64,000 nucleotides of DNA from Aurantiacibacter suaedae. GTDB taxonomy: Bacteria; Pseudomonadota; Alphaproteobacteria; Sphingomonadales; Sphingomonadaceae. Where the stretch lies: NCBI RefSeq assembly GCF_005434915.1, contig NZ_SKCG01000001.1, forward strand, positions 558,001 through 622,000, in the 5' to 3' direction. Below are positions 39,357 through 49,622 of the stretch, piece by piece. The translations under genes and the position numbers were made by a program. Each line of letters begins with the position of its first letter. Positions within the stretch are counted from its first letter, which is position 1. The notes under the pieces were generated by a model. The model searched no databases, was not told where the DNA came from, and saw only the letters and a list, made by a program, of their open reading frames with translations.

Positions 39357-39433
39357 GCGCCCGTAGCTCAGCAGGATAGAGCATCGGATTCCTAATCCGG
39401 GGGCCACAGGTTCGAATCCTGTCGGGCGCACCA
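39357..39433 (+). tRNA. tRNA-Arg (anticodon CCU)
   Basis: Acceptor GCGCCCG pairs with CGGGCGC; D-arm GTAGCTCAGCAGGATAGAGC; anticodon stem TCGGA/TCCGG with loop TTCCTAA, so the anticodon is CCT; T-arm ACAGG-TTCGAAT-CCTGT; discriminator A, and CCA is encoded (39431-39433). Reads AGG arginine codons. Confidence 0.97.
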
Positions 39434-39473
39434 ATGGGCGGCATCCCGCAAGGGGGGGCGCCTATTGGTTTGT
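39431..39473 (+). terminator. Terminator-like hairpin overlapping the tRNA 3' end
   Basis: CCAATGGGCG (39431-39440) pairs with CGCCTATTGG (39459-39468), 10 pairs with one G-U, then TTTG. The left arm includes the encoded CCA, so the hairpin competes with the mature 3' end. Loop is G-rich. The T-tract is short. Confidence 0.5.
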
Positions 39474-39567
39474 CCCCGTCAGGTTCGCCCCTCGTTCGGA
39501 GCCGAAGCCGCGCAGCGGCACAGGCCTGCGGGCTCGATTCCTAAACCCAACACAGGCCGGGGCAGCA

Positions 39568-39588
39568 GCAGCACGATCAACGTGCTGC
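39568..39588. repeat. Inverted repeat downstream of the DUF1178 gene
   Basis: GCAGCACG-ATCAA-CGTGCTGC, eight perfect pairs around a 5-base loop. It lies 14 bases beyond the stop of the minus-strand DUF1178 gene and could end that transcript, though there is no T-run. Confidence 0.45.
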
Positions 39589-39601
39589 CGAACCTTGACG
39601 C

Positions 39602-40090
39602 TCAGTTCAATTCCTCTGGCGGGGCAATGGGCAGCGGCAAAGGTGCAACCGGCACACCTTCCTCCATCAGCTCGCGTGCTTCCTCGATGCTGGCTTCACC
39701 ATGGATCGCCGCCTGTTCGCGCTCACCATAGTGCATCGCACGCGATTGCTCGGCAAAGCCCTTGCCGACCCAGGTGCTGTTCTTAAGCGCCTCGGCCTGG
39801 GCCTTGGCCAGATGCTCCAGCGCTGCTGCGACCTTGGGCGGCATCGGCGCGTTGGCGACCGGCGCTTGCGGCTCGGCAGGCGCCTGAGGTTCGGCGGAGA
39901 GTGACCGTTCTACGAACTGGTTACCCTTGCGCGGCACGGCTGGCGCCATCGGCGCTTTCGCGATCGCGCTCGATCCGCATTGCGGGCAGCACAGCAAGCC
40001 CTTGTCCTGCTGCGCGGTAAAGTCATCTGACGAGCGGAACCACCCCTCGAAGGCGTGGCCCAAATCACAGCTGAGTTCGAACACTATCAT
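39602..40090 (-). CDS. DUF1178 family protein
   Basis: 162 residues from ATG 40090 (MIVFELSCDLGHAFEGWF); the open frame extends far upstream, but that is overlap with the nitrilase gene. Family hallmarks: CDLGHAFEGWFRSSDDF at the start and CCPQCGS about 20 residues later, a likely zinc site, and WVGKGFAEQSRAMHYGE in the C-terminal part. No catalytic role is known. Starts 7 bases after the nitrilase-family gene and likely belongs to its operon, with grxC. Confidence 0.88.
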   Translation of the reverse strand: MIVFELSCDLGHAFEGWFRSSDDFTAQQDKGLLCCPQCGSSAIAKAPMAPAVPRKGNQFVERSLSAEPQAPAEPQAPVANAPMPPKVAAALEHLAKAQAEALKNSTWVGKGFAEQSRAMHYGEREQAAIHGEASIEEARELMEEGVPVAPLPLPIAPPEELN

Positions 40091-40097
40091 CAGATTG

Positions 40098-40931
40098 TCA
40101 TCTAGGCAGATCGCGCCGATTGGCAAGGCTGGGCAGCTGCGCGCGCACCTCGGTGATGCGCACAGGGTCGATCCTGGCGAGGCCGGGCTGATCCTGCGCG
40201 CTTGCGCCCATGTCGAGCACCACCTCACCCCAAGGATCGACCACCAGCGAGTGGCCATAGGTGCTGCGCCCGTCCGCGTGCTCGCCCACCTGCGCCGCCG
40301 CCACGACATAGGCGCTGGCCTCGACCGCTCGGGCGCGTTGCATCAGATGCCAGTGGGCGTCACCGGTCGGAACGGTAAATGCAGCGGGAATCGCGATACA
40401 GTCGCACTTCTCGCGGCCCAGAGCCTCGAACAGCGCGGGAAAGCGGATATCGTAGCAGACCGCGAGACCAAGTCGGCCCACCGGCGTATCGGGCACAACC
40501 ACCACCTTCTCGCCGGGGGCATATTGCGCCGATTCGCGCCAGCTCTCGCCACTCGACAGGGACACATCGAACATATGGATCTTGTCGTAGCGGGCACGGA
40601 TCTCGCCCCTGTCGTCGATCACGAGGCTGCGATTGGCCCAGCGCTCATCCTCCAGCCGCTGCACGGGCAGTGAGCCCAGCGCCAGCCAGATACCATACCG
40701 CGCCGCGCAGTCGCGCAGACGCGCAAGCTGCCGGTTATTCGCCTCGGGCACGACATGCTCGGCCGCCCGCTTACGGTTGCGATCGAGCAGCAGCGCCATT
40801 TCTGGCGTGAAGAGCATGGAAGCCCCCTCCCCCGCCGCGCGCTCCATGCCTGCCGCTATGCTGCGCGCATTGGAATCGGGATCGATCCCGGTGGTCATCT
40901 GCAAGACCGCGATGGAGGTGGGGGCGCTCAC
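40098..40931 (-). CDS. Carbon-nitrogen hydrolase (Nit/omega-amidase-like)
   Basis: 277 residues from GTG 40931. Nitrilase-superfamily triad: Glu44 (LFTPEMALLL), Lys117 (ARYDKIHMFD) and Cys159 (GLAVCYDIRFPAL). The sequence SLPVQRLEDERWANRSLVID followed by DRGEIRA and FTVPTGDAHWHLMQRARAVE resembles Nit1/Nit2-type amidases, which clear deaminated glutathione or alpha-keto amides. The adjacency to glutaredoxin fits a glutathione-related role (inference). Confidence 0.88.
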   Translation of the reverse strand: MSAPTSIAVLQMTTGIDPDSNARSIAAGMERAAGEGASMLFTPEMALLLDRNRKRAAEHVVPEANNRQLARLRDCAARYGIWLALGSLPVQRLEDERWANRSLVIDDRGEIRARYDKIHMFDVSLSSGESWRESAQYAPGEKVVVVPDTPVGRLGLAVCYDIRFPALFEALGREKCDCIAIPAAFTVPTGDAHWHLMQRARAVEASAYVVAAAQVGEHADGRSTYGHSLVVDPWGEVVLDMGASAQDQPGLARIDPVRITEVRAQLPSLANRRDLPR

Positions 40932-40939
40932 GTGTCAGC

Positions 40940-41203
40940 CTAAAGTCCGAGCATCGCGTCGAGCTTGCCCGCCGATTCAAGCGCAGCGAGATCGTCAGAA
41001 CCGCCGATGGCCTTATCGTCGATGAATATCTGCGGCACCGTGCTCGCATCCGGCTTGCGGTTCAGCATTTCCTGCCGCTTCTCGCCGCCCATCGTGATGT
41101 CATACTCTTCGTAGTCGACGCCCTTGCTGTCGAGCAGGCGCTTGGCGCGGTGGCAGTAGCCGCAATAAGCCTTGGTATAGATTTCCACGCGCGGCGTACT
41201 CAT
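40940..41203 (-). CDS. grxC: Glutaredoxin 3
   Basis: 87 residues, glutathione-dependent disulfide reductase. Dithiol active site CGYC (Cys14, Cys17) after MSTPRVEIYTKAY; TVPQIFIDDKAIGGSDDLAAL carries the conserved cis-Pro (TVP) and the GGSDD glutathione-binding turn. Standard length. First gene of the minus-strand unit grxC, nitrilase, DUF1178, with gaps of 8 and 7 bases. Confidence 0.95.
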   Translation of the reverse strand: MSTPRVEIYTKAYCGYCHRAKRLLDSKGVDYEEYDITMGGEKRQEMLNRKPDASTVPQIFIDDKAIGGSDDLAALESAGKLDAMLGL

Positions 41204-41235
41204 CGTCTCTGATCCTTTCTGGTGGCGCGCTTCCT

Positions 41236-41263
41236 CTTGAAAGCGGTTTGGCCGACCCTATTT
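41236..41263 (+). promoter_or_regulatory. Sigma-32 (RpoH)-like heat-shock promoter for hsp20
   Basis: CTTGAAA at 41236-41242 and CCCTATTT at 41256-41263 with a 13-base spacer. This matches the heat-shock -35/-10 pattern (CTTGAAA / CCCCATnT, spacing 11-15). It lies 66 bases before the hsp20 start. Confidence 0.7.
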
Positions 41264-41329
41264 TTTTGCTGGGGGCGCCGCAACCGGGCCCGCACATAGT
41301 CAAATTGCTCAAAAGAGGATTTGTTTCAC

Positions 41330-41806
41330 ATGAATCGTTTCGATCTTACCCCCTATCGCCGCTCCACCGTCGGATTCGACCGCCTGTTCGACCTGCTGGA
41401 GAACAACGCCCGCAACGCTGGCGGCGACAACTATCCCCCGTTCAATATCGAGCGTCGCAGCGAAGACGCCTATCGCATCACCGTGGCCGTGGCCGGGTTC
41501 AAGCGAGAGGATCTCGACATTACCGCGCAGCAGAACCTGCTCGTCGTGCAGGGCCGCAAGCGCGCCGAGCACGCCGAAGGCGACATGCTGCACATCGGCA
41601 TCGCCAACCGCGGGTTCGAGCGCCGCTTCGAGCTGGCCGACTATGTGCGAGTCGACAATGCCGACCTCGCCGATGGCCTGCTGGTGATCGATCTGGTGCG
41701 CGAAGTGCCCGAGGCGATGAAGCCCAAAAAGATCGCTATCGGTGGAAACACGCTCGAAGTGGTCAGCGACAACAGCGAAGGCGATAAGTCCGCCGACGCG
41801 GCCTGA
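41330..41806 (+). CDS. Small heat-shock protein, Hsp20/alpha-crystallin family (IbpA-like)
   Basis: 158 residues from ATG 41330, with AAGAGGA about ten bases upstream. Holdase chaperone that binds unfolding proteins. N-terminus FDLTPYRRSTVGFDRLFDLL matches IbpA-type proteins; the crystallin core runs from NYPPFNIERRSEDAYRITVA to NADLADGLLVIDL, the conserved A-x-x-DGLL turn; the C-terminus includes KKIAIGG, the I-x-I anchor. Preceded by a sigma-32-like promoter and followed by a hairpin, so a single heat-inducible gene. Confidence 0.93.
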   Translation: MNRFDLTPYRRSTVGFDRLFDLLENNARNAGGDNYPPFNIERRSEDAYRITVAVAGFKREDLDITAQQNLLVVQGRKRAEHAEGDMLHIGIANRGFERRFELADYVRVDNADLADGLLVIDLVREVPEAMKPKKIAIGGNTLEVVSDNSEGDKSADAA

Positions 41807-41837
41807 TCTTCAGCTGATCTGATAGCTTGAAAAGTTT

Positions 41838-41865
41838 GGGGGCGGGTTCATGGGCACCCGCCCCC
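41838..41865 (+). terminator. Hairpin after hsp20
   Basis: Perfect 10-base-pair stem (GGGGGCGGGT with ACCCGCCCCC) and 8-base loop, 31 bases after the stop. T-tract absent on the plus strand; AAACTTTTC follows on the minus strand. Confidence 0.6.
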
Positions 41866-42068
41866 TCGGCTTGATGGCCGACTCACCCCCCCAAAAAAAC
41901 ACGCACCCCGGGTCGCAGTAGGGCGAATGTTCGAGCGGCAAGCTTGTTGCGCCAGGCCGATTGCATCGGTTGCGCTTAACGTGGATTCGCGGGTTCGCAG
42001 AAATATGCCTGACTATGACCGACAATCAAGCCCGATTTCTACGATAATAGACTGTATTACCCAGACAA

Positions 42069-43721
<1,653 letters not shown>

Positions 43722-43766
43722 TTAAGCTGCCTCGTGGATTCGACGCAAGCGCAAAGCTTGCAATAA

Positions 43767-43794
43767 TCCCCCGTCAGGCCGAGCCTGCGGGGGA
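43767..43794 (-). terminator. Hairpin between secG and pyrG
   Basis: TCCCCCG(T)CAGGC pairs with GCCTGCGGGGGA, 12 pairs with a single bulged T and CGA loop. On the minus strand it follows the secG stop by 22 bases and continues TTATTG. Confidence 0.6.
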
Positions 43795-43816
43795 TAACCA
43801 CGTCAAATGAAGATTG

Positions 43817-44203
43817 TTATTCGCTGACGCCTGCCAGCGGATCGTCGGCCGGAGCCTGAGCAGGGGCCTGCTCATTCGCCGACGGAGCCGAGGGAACGCC
43901 CTCTGCCGCGCCGCCAGCAGGCTCGGTCACCGAACGATCAAGCGAATCGTCGATCGAGCGCGTGCCCGAGGCATCGACCGCCACCGCCGCCAGCACGATG
44001 GCCAACGCCACGAACAGCACCGCAGCCCATTTGGTGGCACGGGTGAGGAAATCGGCCGCACCGCGCGCGCTCATCACGCCGCCGGGGCTGCCGCCGCCGC
44101 CCATGCCGAGCCCGCCGCCTTCAGACCGCTGCATCAGCACGAGGATCACGAGCACGAAGGCGACAAGCGCCTGCACGACGGTGAGGAAGAGGAAAAGACC
44201 CAT
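43817..44203 (-). CDS. secG: Preprotein translocase subunit SecG
   Basis: 128 residues; accessory inner-membrane subunit of the SecYEG channel. Two membrane helices: LFLFLTVVQALVAFVLVILV (3-22) and AAVLFVALAIVLAAVAV (60-76). Between them is the family motif LMQRSEGGGLGMGGG and SARGAADFLTRATKW. The C-terminus is a long acidic, Ala/Pro-rich tail, longer than in enterics but usual in alphaproteobacteria. Follows tpiA on the same strand, a common pairing. Confidence 0.95.
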   Translation of the reverse strand: MGLFLFLTVVQALVAFVLVILVLMQRSEGGGLGMGGGGSPGGVMSARGAADFLTRATKWAAVLFVALAIVLAAVAVDASGTRSIDDSLDRSVTEPAGGAAEGVPSAPSANEQAPAQAPADDPLAGVSE

Positions 44204-44320
44204 TATGACTTCTTTGCTGCTGAGCGCCTTCGCGCCTGTATCAAAGCGGGCGATCTAGGCGTTTCGACCCGTTTGCACAAGTCACCGGCCCCGACCGCGC
44301 CGCCCTGCCCTGTTCGCGCC

Positions 44321-45079
44321 TTAGCTGTCCTGCGCTTCAGCGGCGGCGATGATGATGCCGAGAAAGCTCTCGGCAGTCAGGCTTGCGCCGCCCACGAGCG
44401 CCCCGCCAACCTCGTCGGCAGAGAGCAGCTCCGACGCGTTGTCGGGCTTGACCGAGCCGCCATAGAGGATGCGCACGGTCTCGCCCGCTTCGCCCAGCAG
44501 TTCCACCAGCTTGGCGCGGATAGCCCGGTGCATCGCGCTGACATCGTCCACCGTCGGCGTGCGACCGGTGCCGATCGCCCATACCGGCTCATAAGCGACG
44601 GTAAGCCGTTCGGCCGTCTGCTCACCGCCGGGCAAAGAGGCGGCGAGCTGGGCGGTCACAACGGCCTCGGCCTCGCCCGCGTCACGCTGAGCCTCGGTCT
44701 CGCCGACGCAGACGATCGCGTTCATGTTTGCCGCGATGGCGGCATCGGCCTTGCTGCGCACCATCTCATCGGTCTCGCCATGATCGGCGCGACGTTCGGA
44801 GTGGCCGACGATCACGAATCCGGCCCCGGCATCCTTGAGCATGGCAGCCGAGATATCGCCGGTATGTGCCCCGCCTTCGGCAGTGTGGCAGTCCTGCGCG
44901 CCGACGCCGATCAGCTCGGCCTCTTTGCGGGTGGCGTGGATAAGTGTGAACGGCGGGGCCAGCGCGACCTCGACCTTAACCATCCGTTCGGCGGCGCGAT
45001 CGATTGCGCGGGCTTCGGAGAGCATGGCACGCGTGCCGTGCATCTTCCAGTTTCCAACGATGTAGGGGCGCTGGGCCAT
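44321..45079 (-). CDS. tpiA: Triosephosphate isomerase
   Basis: 252 residues; interconverts dihydroxyacetone phosphate and glyceraldehyde 3-phosphate. Substrate Lys in VGNWKMHGT, catalytic His in FVIVGHSERR, catalytic Glu in VAYEPVWAIGTGRTP, phosphate-binding loop ILYGGSVKPDNA. Full length from ATG 45079. Diverges from ppiD with a 248-base gap that has no recognised signal. Confidence 0.97.
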   Translation of the reverse strand: MAQRPYIVGNWKMHGTRAMLSEARAIDRAAERMVKVEVALAPPFTLIHATRKEAELIGVGAQDCHTAEGGAHTGDISAAMLKDAGAGFVIVGHSERRADHGETDEMVRSKADAAIAANMNAIVCVGETEAQRDAGEAEAVVTAQLAASLPGGEQTAERLTVAYEPVWAIGTGRTPTVDDVSAMHRAIRAKLVELLGEAGETVRILYGGSVKPDNASELLSADEVGGALVGGASLTAESFLGIIIAAAEAQDS

Positions 45080-45327
45080 TGAAATTCCTGTAATCTGTGT
45101 GTGTCGAGCGTGGCGGCTATAGCAGCTGCATCGCCATCAAGATCAAAGCGGCTAGTCAGACGCGGCGAGCTTGTCAAAGCCGCTTTTTCCCCCGACGACA
45201 ATCCGCACACTGGCTGTTGCGGGCGGGTCGCAGCCGGGATAAGGCGCAGCCAGTGTGCCCTCAAGCGGGGGGCGCGACCAATTCCCAACAGATCCCTTGG
45301 ATCGCAGGCGACAGATAAAGCTGCTTC

Positions 45328-47262
45328 ATGCTCACTTTCTTCCGTAATTTCTTCAAGTCCAAGGTCGGCGTGGTGGTGACACTGGGCTTTCTTGGCCTGA
45401 TCGCCCTGGCCTTTGCCAGCATGGACGTGTCGAGCACCGGCGTGTTCGGCGGCGTATCGGGCGGCGATCGGGTTGCTCGGGTCGGCGACCGGCGAATCAG
45501 CACGGCGGACCTTTCCACCAGTGTGAGCAACGAGGTCGAGCAGCTGCGCCAGCAGAATCCGACTCTCACAATTCAGAGCTTTGCAGCCGAAGGCGGCGTG
45601 GCGAACGTGCTTCAGCGCATGATCAGCCGCTGGAGCATTGCCGAGTTCGCCGAAAAACTGGGCCTGCGTGCAGGTGACCGATTGGTCGACAGCGAGATCG
45701 TTTCGATCCCGGCCTTCCGCGGGGTCGACGGGAAGTTTTCCGAAGATGCCTTCCGCGGCGCGCTCACCCAGCGGGGCCTGAGCGAAAGCGCGGTGCGCGA
45801 GGATCTGGCCATGGGCCTGATGGCGCGCCAGCTGGTGACCCCGGCCGCGCTCGCCTCGCGTATGCCGACAGCGCTCGCGCAGCGTTACGCACAGCTTCTG
45901 GGCGAGAGCCGCAGCGGCGCGATCGCTCCGATTCCTGCGGCCGCCTTCGCCCCCGAAGGCGATCCGAGCGACGAACAGTTGCAGGCCTTCTACACACTAA
46001 ACCAGTCGCGCTTCATCCGTCCCGAACGGCGCGTGCTGCGCTATGCCGTGTTCGACGACAGCGCGCTCGGCACGCTTCCCGCCCCCACGCAGGCGCAAAT
46101 CGCCGCCCGTTACGAGCGCGACAAGAATCAGTATGCCGCCCTGGAAATGCGCGGGCTGACCCAGCTCGTCGTGCCGACGCAGGCAGCCGCGCAGGCGCTG
46201 GTCAACGAAGTCTCCGGCGGTGCATCGCTGGAAGCAGCGGCGCGGGCCAAGGGGCTCGCCGCAACCAAGGTCGAAGAACTGAGCAAGGAGGCGCTCGCCT
46301 CGCGCACCTCGCAGGCCGTGGCTAATGCCGCCTTTGCGGCCCGTCAGGGCGCGCTTTCCGCGCCGGCGCAGGGTCCGCTCGGCTGGTATGTCGTGCGCGT
46401 AAACGAGGTCACCAATCGGCCCGGCAAAGCGCTGGCTCAGGTAAGCAGCGAAATCACCGAGCAACTCAGGACCGAGCAGCGCCGCCAGGCTTTCATCGCT
46501 GCGGCAGAGGCGTTCGACGATGGCTTTGCCGATGGTCGCAGCCTGTCGGACATGGCCGACGAATATAAGCTGGAGCTGACGTCCACCCAGCCGCTCACCG
46601 CCGATGGCCGGATCTACGGAACAGGCGAAGAGGCTCCGATCGCGCTGGCGCCCGTTCTCGAACTGGCGTTCGATGTCGATGAAGCCGATCCGCAGCTGGC
46701 CGAAACCGTCGCCGGCGAAAGTCTGGTGCTGTTCGAAGTCAGCGAAATCACCGCATCGGCCCCCGCCCCGTTGGCGGAAATCCGCGACGACGTGACGCTC
46801 TCCTGGCGCCGCGACACCGGCATGAAGGCAGCTGGCGAGGCTGCGGGCCGGATCCTCAAGCGTGTTGAGGGTGGCTCCACGCTGGCCGCAGCCGTCGCCG
46901 CCGAGACCAAGAATCTGCCTCAGCCGCAGAACGTGACGCTTAACCGTCGCGAGTTGGCGCAGCAGCAGCAAGTCACGCCCACCACGATGCTGTTCTTCTC
47001 GATGGCCGAAGGCACAACGAAGCGCGTCGAGCAGGCGCCCTCATCGGCCTGGTTCGTGGTGTCTCTCGACGAGATCACCACACCCGAAGTCGCCGCGGAC
47101 GATCCGCTCGTGGGTGCAACCCGCCAGCAGCTCTCGCGCAGTGCGGGCGAGGAATATACCGAGCAGCTGGTCCGTGCGATCCAGCAGGGCCTGGAAGTCG
47201 AGACCAACCAGTCGGCGGTCGATGCTGTGATTGCGCAGCTCACCGGCCAGAACCAGCAGTAA
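45328..47262 (+). CDS. Membrane-anchored peptidylprolyl isomerase (PpiD/SurA type)
   Basis: 644 residues. A single N-terminal helix (KVGVVVTLGFLGLIALAFA, 12-30) anchors a large periplasmic part. A SurA-like N-terminal chaperone domain follows (VARVGDRRISTADLSTSVSN, then FRGVDGKFSEDAFRGALTQR), then a parvulin-like domain around residues 240-360 (GLTQLVVPTQAAAQALVNEV and PLGWYVVRVNEV). The parvulin core is divergent. Helps outer-membrane and secreted proteins fold (family knowledge). The stop is 12 bases before trpE, with an AAGAGGAGG site between, so they are probably co-transcribed. Confidence 0.88.
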   Translation: MLTFFRNFFKSKVGVVVTLGFLGLIALAFASMDVSSTGVFGGVSGGDRVARVGDRRISTADLSTSVSNEVEQLRQQNPTLTIQSFAAEGGVANVLQRMISRWSIAEFAEKLGLRAGDRLVDSEIVSIPAFRGVDGKFSEDAFRGALTQRGLSESAVREDLAMGLMARQLVTPAALASRMPTALAQRYAQLLGESRSGAIAPIPAAAFAPEGDPSDEQLQAFYTLNQSRFIRPERRVLRYAVFDDSALGTLPAPTQAQIAARYERDKNQYAALEMRGLTQLVVPTQAAAQALVNEVSGGASLEAAARAKGLAATKVEELSKEALASRTSQAVANAAFAARQGALSAPAQGPLGWYVVRVNEVTNRPGKALAQVSSEITEQLRTEQRRQAFIAAAEAFDDGFADGRSLSDMADEYKLELTSTQPLTADGRIYGTGEEAPIALAPVLELAFDVDEADPQLAETVAGESLVLFEVSEITASAPAPLAEIRDDVTLSWRRDTGMKAAGEAAGRILKRVEGGSTLAAAVAAETKNLPQPQNVTLNRRELAQQQQVTPTTMLFFSMAEGTTKRVEQAPSSAWFVVSLDEITTPEVAADDPLVGATRQQLSRSAGEEYTEQLVRAIQQGLEVETNQSAVDAVIAQLTGQNQQ

Positions 47263-47274
47263 GAGGAGGCTAAC

Positions 47275-48786
47275 TTGGGCGCACAGCCGCTCAACGCTGC
47301 GCAGGCACGAGCCAGCCTTTCCGCTGGCCAGAACGCGCTCGTCTGGCGCCGGATCGTGGCCGATACCGAGACGCCGATTGGCGCCGCGCTGAAGCTGATC
47401 GAACCGGGCCGGGGTGATTTCCTGCTCGAGTCGGTCGAGGGCGGCGAAGTGCGCGGGCGCTATTCGCTGCTCGGGCTCGACCCTGACCTGATGTTCCGCG
47501 CCACGGGGCCGAGCGCCGAGATCAACCGCAAGTGGCAGCACGACCGCGAGGCCTTCGCTCCGCTCGATGGCGATGCGCTCAGCGAGCTGCGCGCGCTGGT
47601 GGCGAGCTGCCGGATCGACGTGCCTGCCGAGCTGCCGCCTGCGCTCGCCTGCGTGGTCGGCTATTTCGGTTACGAGACCATCGGCCTGGTCGAGAAGCTC
47701 CCGCGCGCGCCGCAGAGCGAACTCGCCCTGCCCGACATGCTGTTTGCCCGCCCCACTTTGGTGCTGGTGTTCGATTCGCTGACCGACGCGCTGTTCGTGA
47801 TTGCTCCGCTATGGGCGGGCGCGGGCGAGCCCGACATGCTTATCGAACGCGCAGGCGAACGGATCGACGAGGCGCTACGTCAGCTTTCGGGCGCAGTGCC
47901 GCCCTCGCCGCAGCTGGCCGTGCCCCCCGATCTAGACCTCGAGCCGGTGATGGACGAGGCCGAGTACGAGCGGATCGTTCTGGCCGCGAAGGAGTACATT
48001 TCGGCGGGCGACATCTTCCAGGTAGTGCTGGCGCAGCGCTTCACCTGCCCGCTGCCGGTGCCGCCGATTGCACTCTATCGCTCGCTAAGGCGGGTGAACC
48101 CCTCGCCATTCCTCTATTTCCTCGACCTGCCCGGTTTCGCCGTGGTCGGGTCTAGCCCCGAAATTCTCGTGCGAGTGCGCGATGGTGAGGTGACAATCCG
48201 GCCCATCGCCGGGACCCGTCCGCGCGGCAAGACGCCTGAGGAGGATGTGGCGAACGAGCAAAGCCTGCTCGCCGACCCCAAGGAATGCGCCGAGCACCTG
48301 ATGTTGCTCGACCTCGGACGGAATGACGTGGGCCGGGTGGCGGCGGCGGATTCGGTTCGCGTCACGGCACGCTCTATCGTCGAGCGTTACAGCCATGTGA
48401 TGCACATCGTCTCGAACGTGGTGGGCAAGCTTTCGCCCGATCACGACGCTATCGACGCAATGTTCGCAGGCTTCCCGGCAGGCACCGTCTCGGGCGCGCC
48501 GAAGATTCGCGCCTGTCAGGTGATCGCCGAACTCGAACCCGAAACACGCGGGCCTTACGCCGGCGGCGTCGGCTATTTCGCGCCCGATGGCTCAGTCGAT
48601 AGCTGCATCGTGCTGCGCACCGCCGTCATCAAGGACGGGGTGATGAACGTACAGGCGGGCGCAGGGATCGTGGCTGACAGCGATCCGGCCTATGAGGCTG
48701 CCGAGTGCCGCCACAAGGCGGGCGCATTGATCGCCGCCGCGCGCGAGGCGGTGCGGGTGGCAAGCGAACCGGGCTTCGGCCAGTGA
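47275..48786 (+). CDS. trpE: Anthranilate synthase component I
   Basis: First step of tryptophan synthesis, chorismate to anthranilate with TrpG. 503 residues from TTG 47275, preceded by AAGAGGAGG. N-terminal feedback-site region ETPIGAALKLIEPGRGDFLL ends with LLESVEGGEVRGRYSLLG; the catalytic core includes DIFQVVLAQRF, PIAGTRPRGKTPEED, LLDLGRNDVGRV and FPAGTVSGAPKIRA. Its stop overlaps the GTG start of the next gene (GTGA). Confidence 0.97.
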   Translation: MGAQPLNAAQARASLSAGQNALVWRRIVADTETPIGAALKLIEPGRGDFLLESVEGGEVRGRYSLLGLDPDLMFRATGPSAEINRKWQHDREAFAPLDGDALSELRALVASCRIDVPAELPPALACVVGYFGYETIGLVEKLPRAPQSELALPDMLFARPTLVLVFDSLTDALFVIAPLWAGAGEPDMLIERAGERIDEALRQLSGAVPPSPQLAVPPDLDLEPVMDEAEYERIVLAAKEYISAGDIFQVVLAQRFTCPLPVPPIALYRSLRRVNPSPFLYFLDLPGFAVVGSSPEILVRVRDGEVTIRPIAGTRPRGKTPEEDVANEQSLLADPKECAEHLMLLDLGRNDVGRVAAADSVRVTARSIVERYSHVMHIVSNVVGKLSPDHDAIDAMFAGFPAGTVSGAPKIRACQVIAELEPETRGPYAGGVGYFAPDGSVDSCIVLRTAVIKDGVMNVQAGAGIVADSDPAYEAAECRHKAGALIAAAREAVRVASEPGFGQ

Positions 48787-49622
48787 CCCGCGCACCGCTG
48801 CTGGCCGCGCTCCTGCTGCTGGCAGGCTGCGGCGACGCACCGCAAGGCGGCGAACCGGTCGTGCGCATCGCGCTCGATGGCGGGAGCGAGGATGGCGGCG
48901 CGGCCTCTCCCTCCGCATCCTCGTCAGCCGCGGCGTTCGATGCCTGCGAGGTCATCACCTTCGAAGAGCAGCGCTTCGTCGACTGTATCGCTGATCCTGC
49001 GGAGCACAGCATCGCCACCGCGCTCAGCCCGGCCGGCGGCGCGCCATTCCGTTCTTTCGCATCCTACCGCAAGGCAAACCCGCAAGCCGATGTCGCATTC
49101 GCCATGAACGGCGGCATGTTCGACGATGCGGGGATGCCGGTCGGTTATTTCGTGAAAGATGGCGAACGGCTGAAAGAGCTGAACCGCGCCAATGGCGGGG
49201 GCAACTTCCACCTCAAGCCCAACGGCGTGTTCTTCGGCAGCGGCTCCACCTGGCAGGTTCTCGACACCGAAAAGTTCTACAGCACCGTGCTTGAACGCCC
49301 ACAGTTTGGCACCCAGAGCGGCCCGATGCTGGTGATCGACGGCGAGATCCACCCCGAGATCACCGAGAACGGCCCCAGCCGCCTTCTGCGCAACGCGGTC
49401 GGCGTTGACAAGCAGGGCCGCGCGCACTTCGTCATCTCGCAAGGCCCGATCAGCTTCGGGGTAATTGCGCGCCTCTATCGCGACCGGCTGAAGACCCCGA
49501 ACGCGCTGTTCCTCGACGGCACGGTGTCGAGCCTGTGGGACCCGGTGGCGGGCCGCATGGACAAACGTGCCCCGCTCGGCCCCTTGATCGTGGTGAAAAA
49601 CAAGGCAAGAGCACAACCATGA
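48783..49622 (+). CDS. Lipoprotein of the DUF2233/phosphodiester-glycosidase (NAGPA) fold
   Basis: 279 residues from GTG 48783, which shares GTGA with the trpE stop. [17 protein letters not shown] is a lipoprotein signal. The mature domain begins after a Ser/Ala linker with [18 protein letters not shown] and contains [38 protein letters not shown], the [13 protein letters not shown] strand and [14 protein letters not shown]. These match the NAGPA/DUF2233 fold (PF09992), a group with sugar-phosphodiester hydrolases. Its stop overlaps the trpG start (ATGA). An envelope protein coupled to trp enzymes is unexpected. Confidence 0.82.
   Translation: MTRAPLLAALLLLAGCGDAPQGGEPVVRIALDGGSEDGGAASPSASSSAAAFDACEVITFEEQRFVDCIADPAEHSIATALSPAGGAPFRSFASYRKANPQADVAFAMNGGMFDDAGMPVGYFVKDGERLKELNRANGGGNFHLKPNGVFFGSGSTWQVLDTEKFYSTVLERPQFGTQSGPMLVIDGEIHPEITENGPSRLLRNAVGVDKQGRAHFVISQGPISFGVIARLYRDRLKTPNALFLDGTVSSLWDPVAGRMDKRAPLGPLIVVKNKARAQP

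Noticed and set aside
39223-39444. Antisense 'GAPDRIRTCGPRIRN' open frame
   Set aside because: A well-known artefact of reading tRNA-Arg backwards; not a protein.
39434-39601. Integration site next to the tRNA-Arg
   Set aside because: No integrase gene, no direct repeat of the tRNA end in the following sequence; only hairpins.
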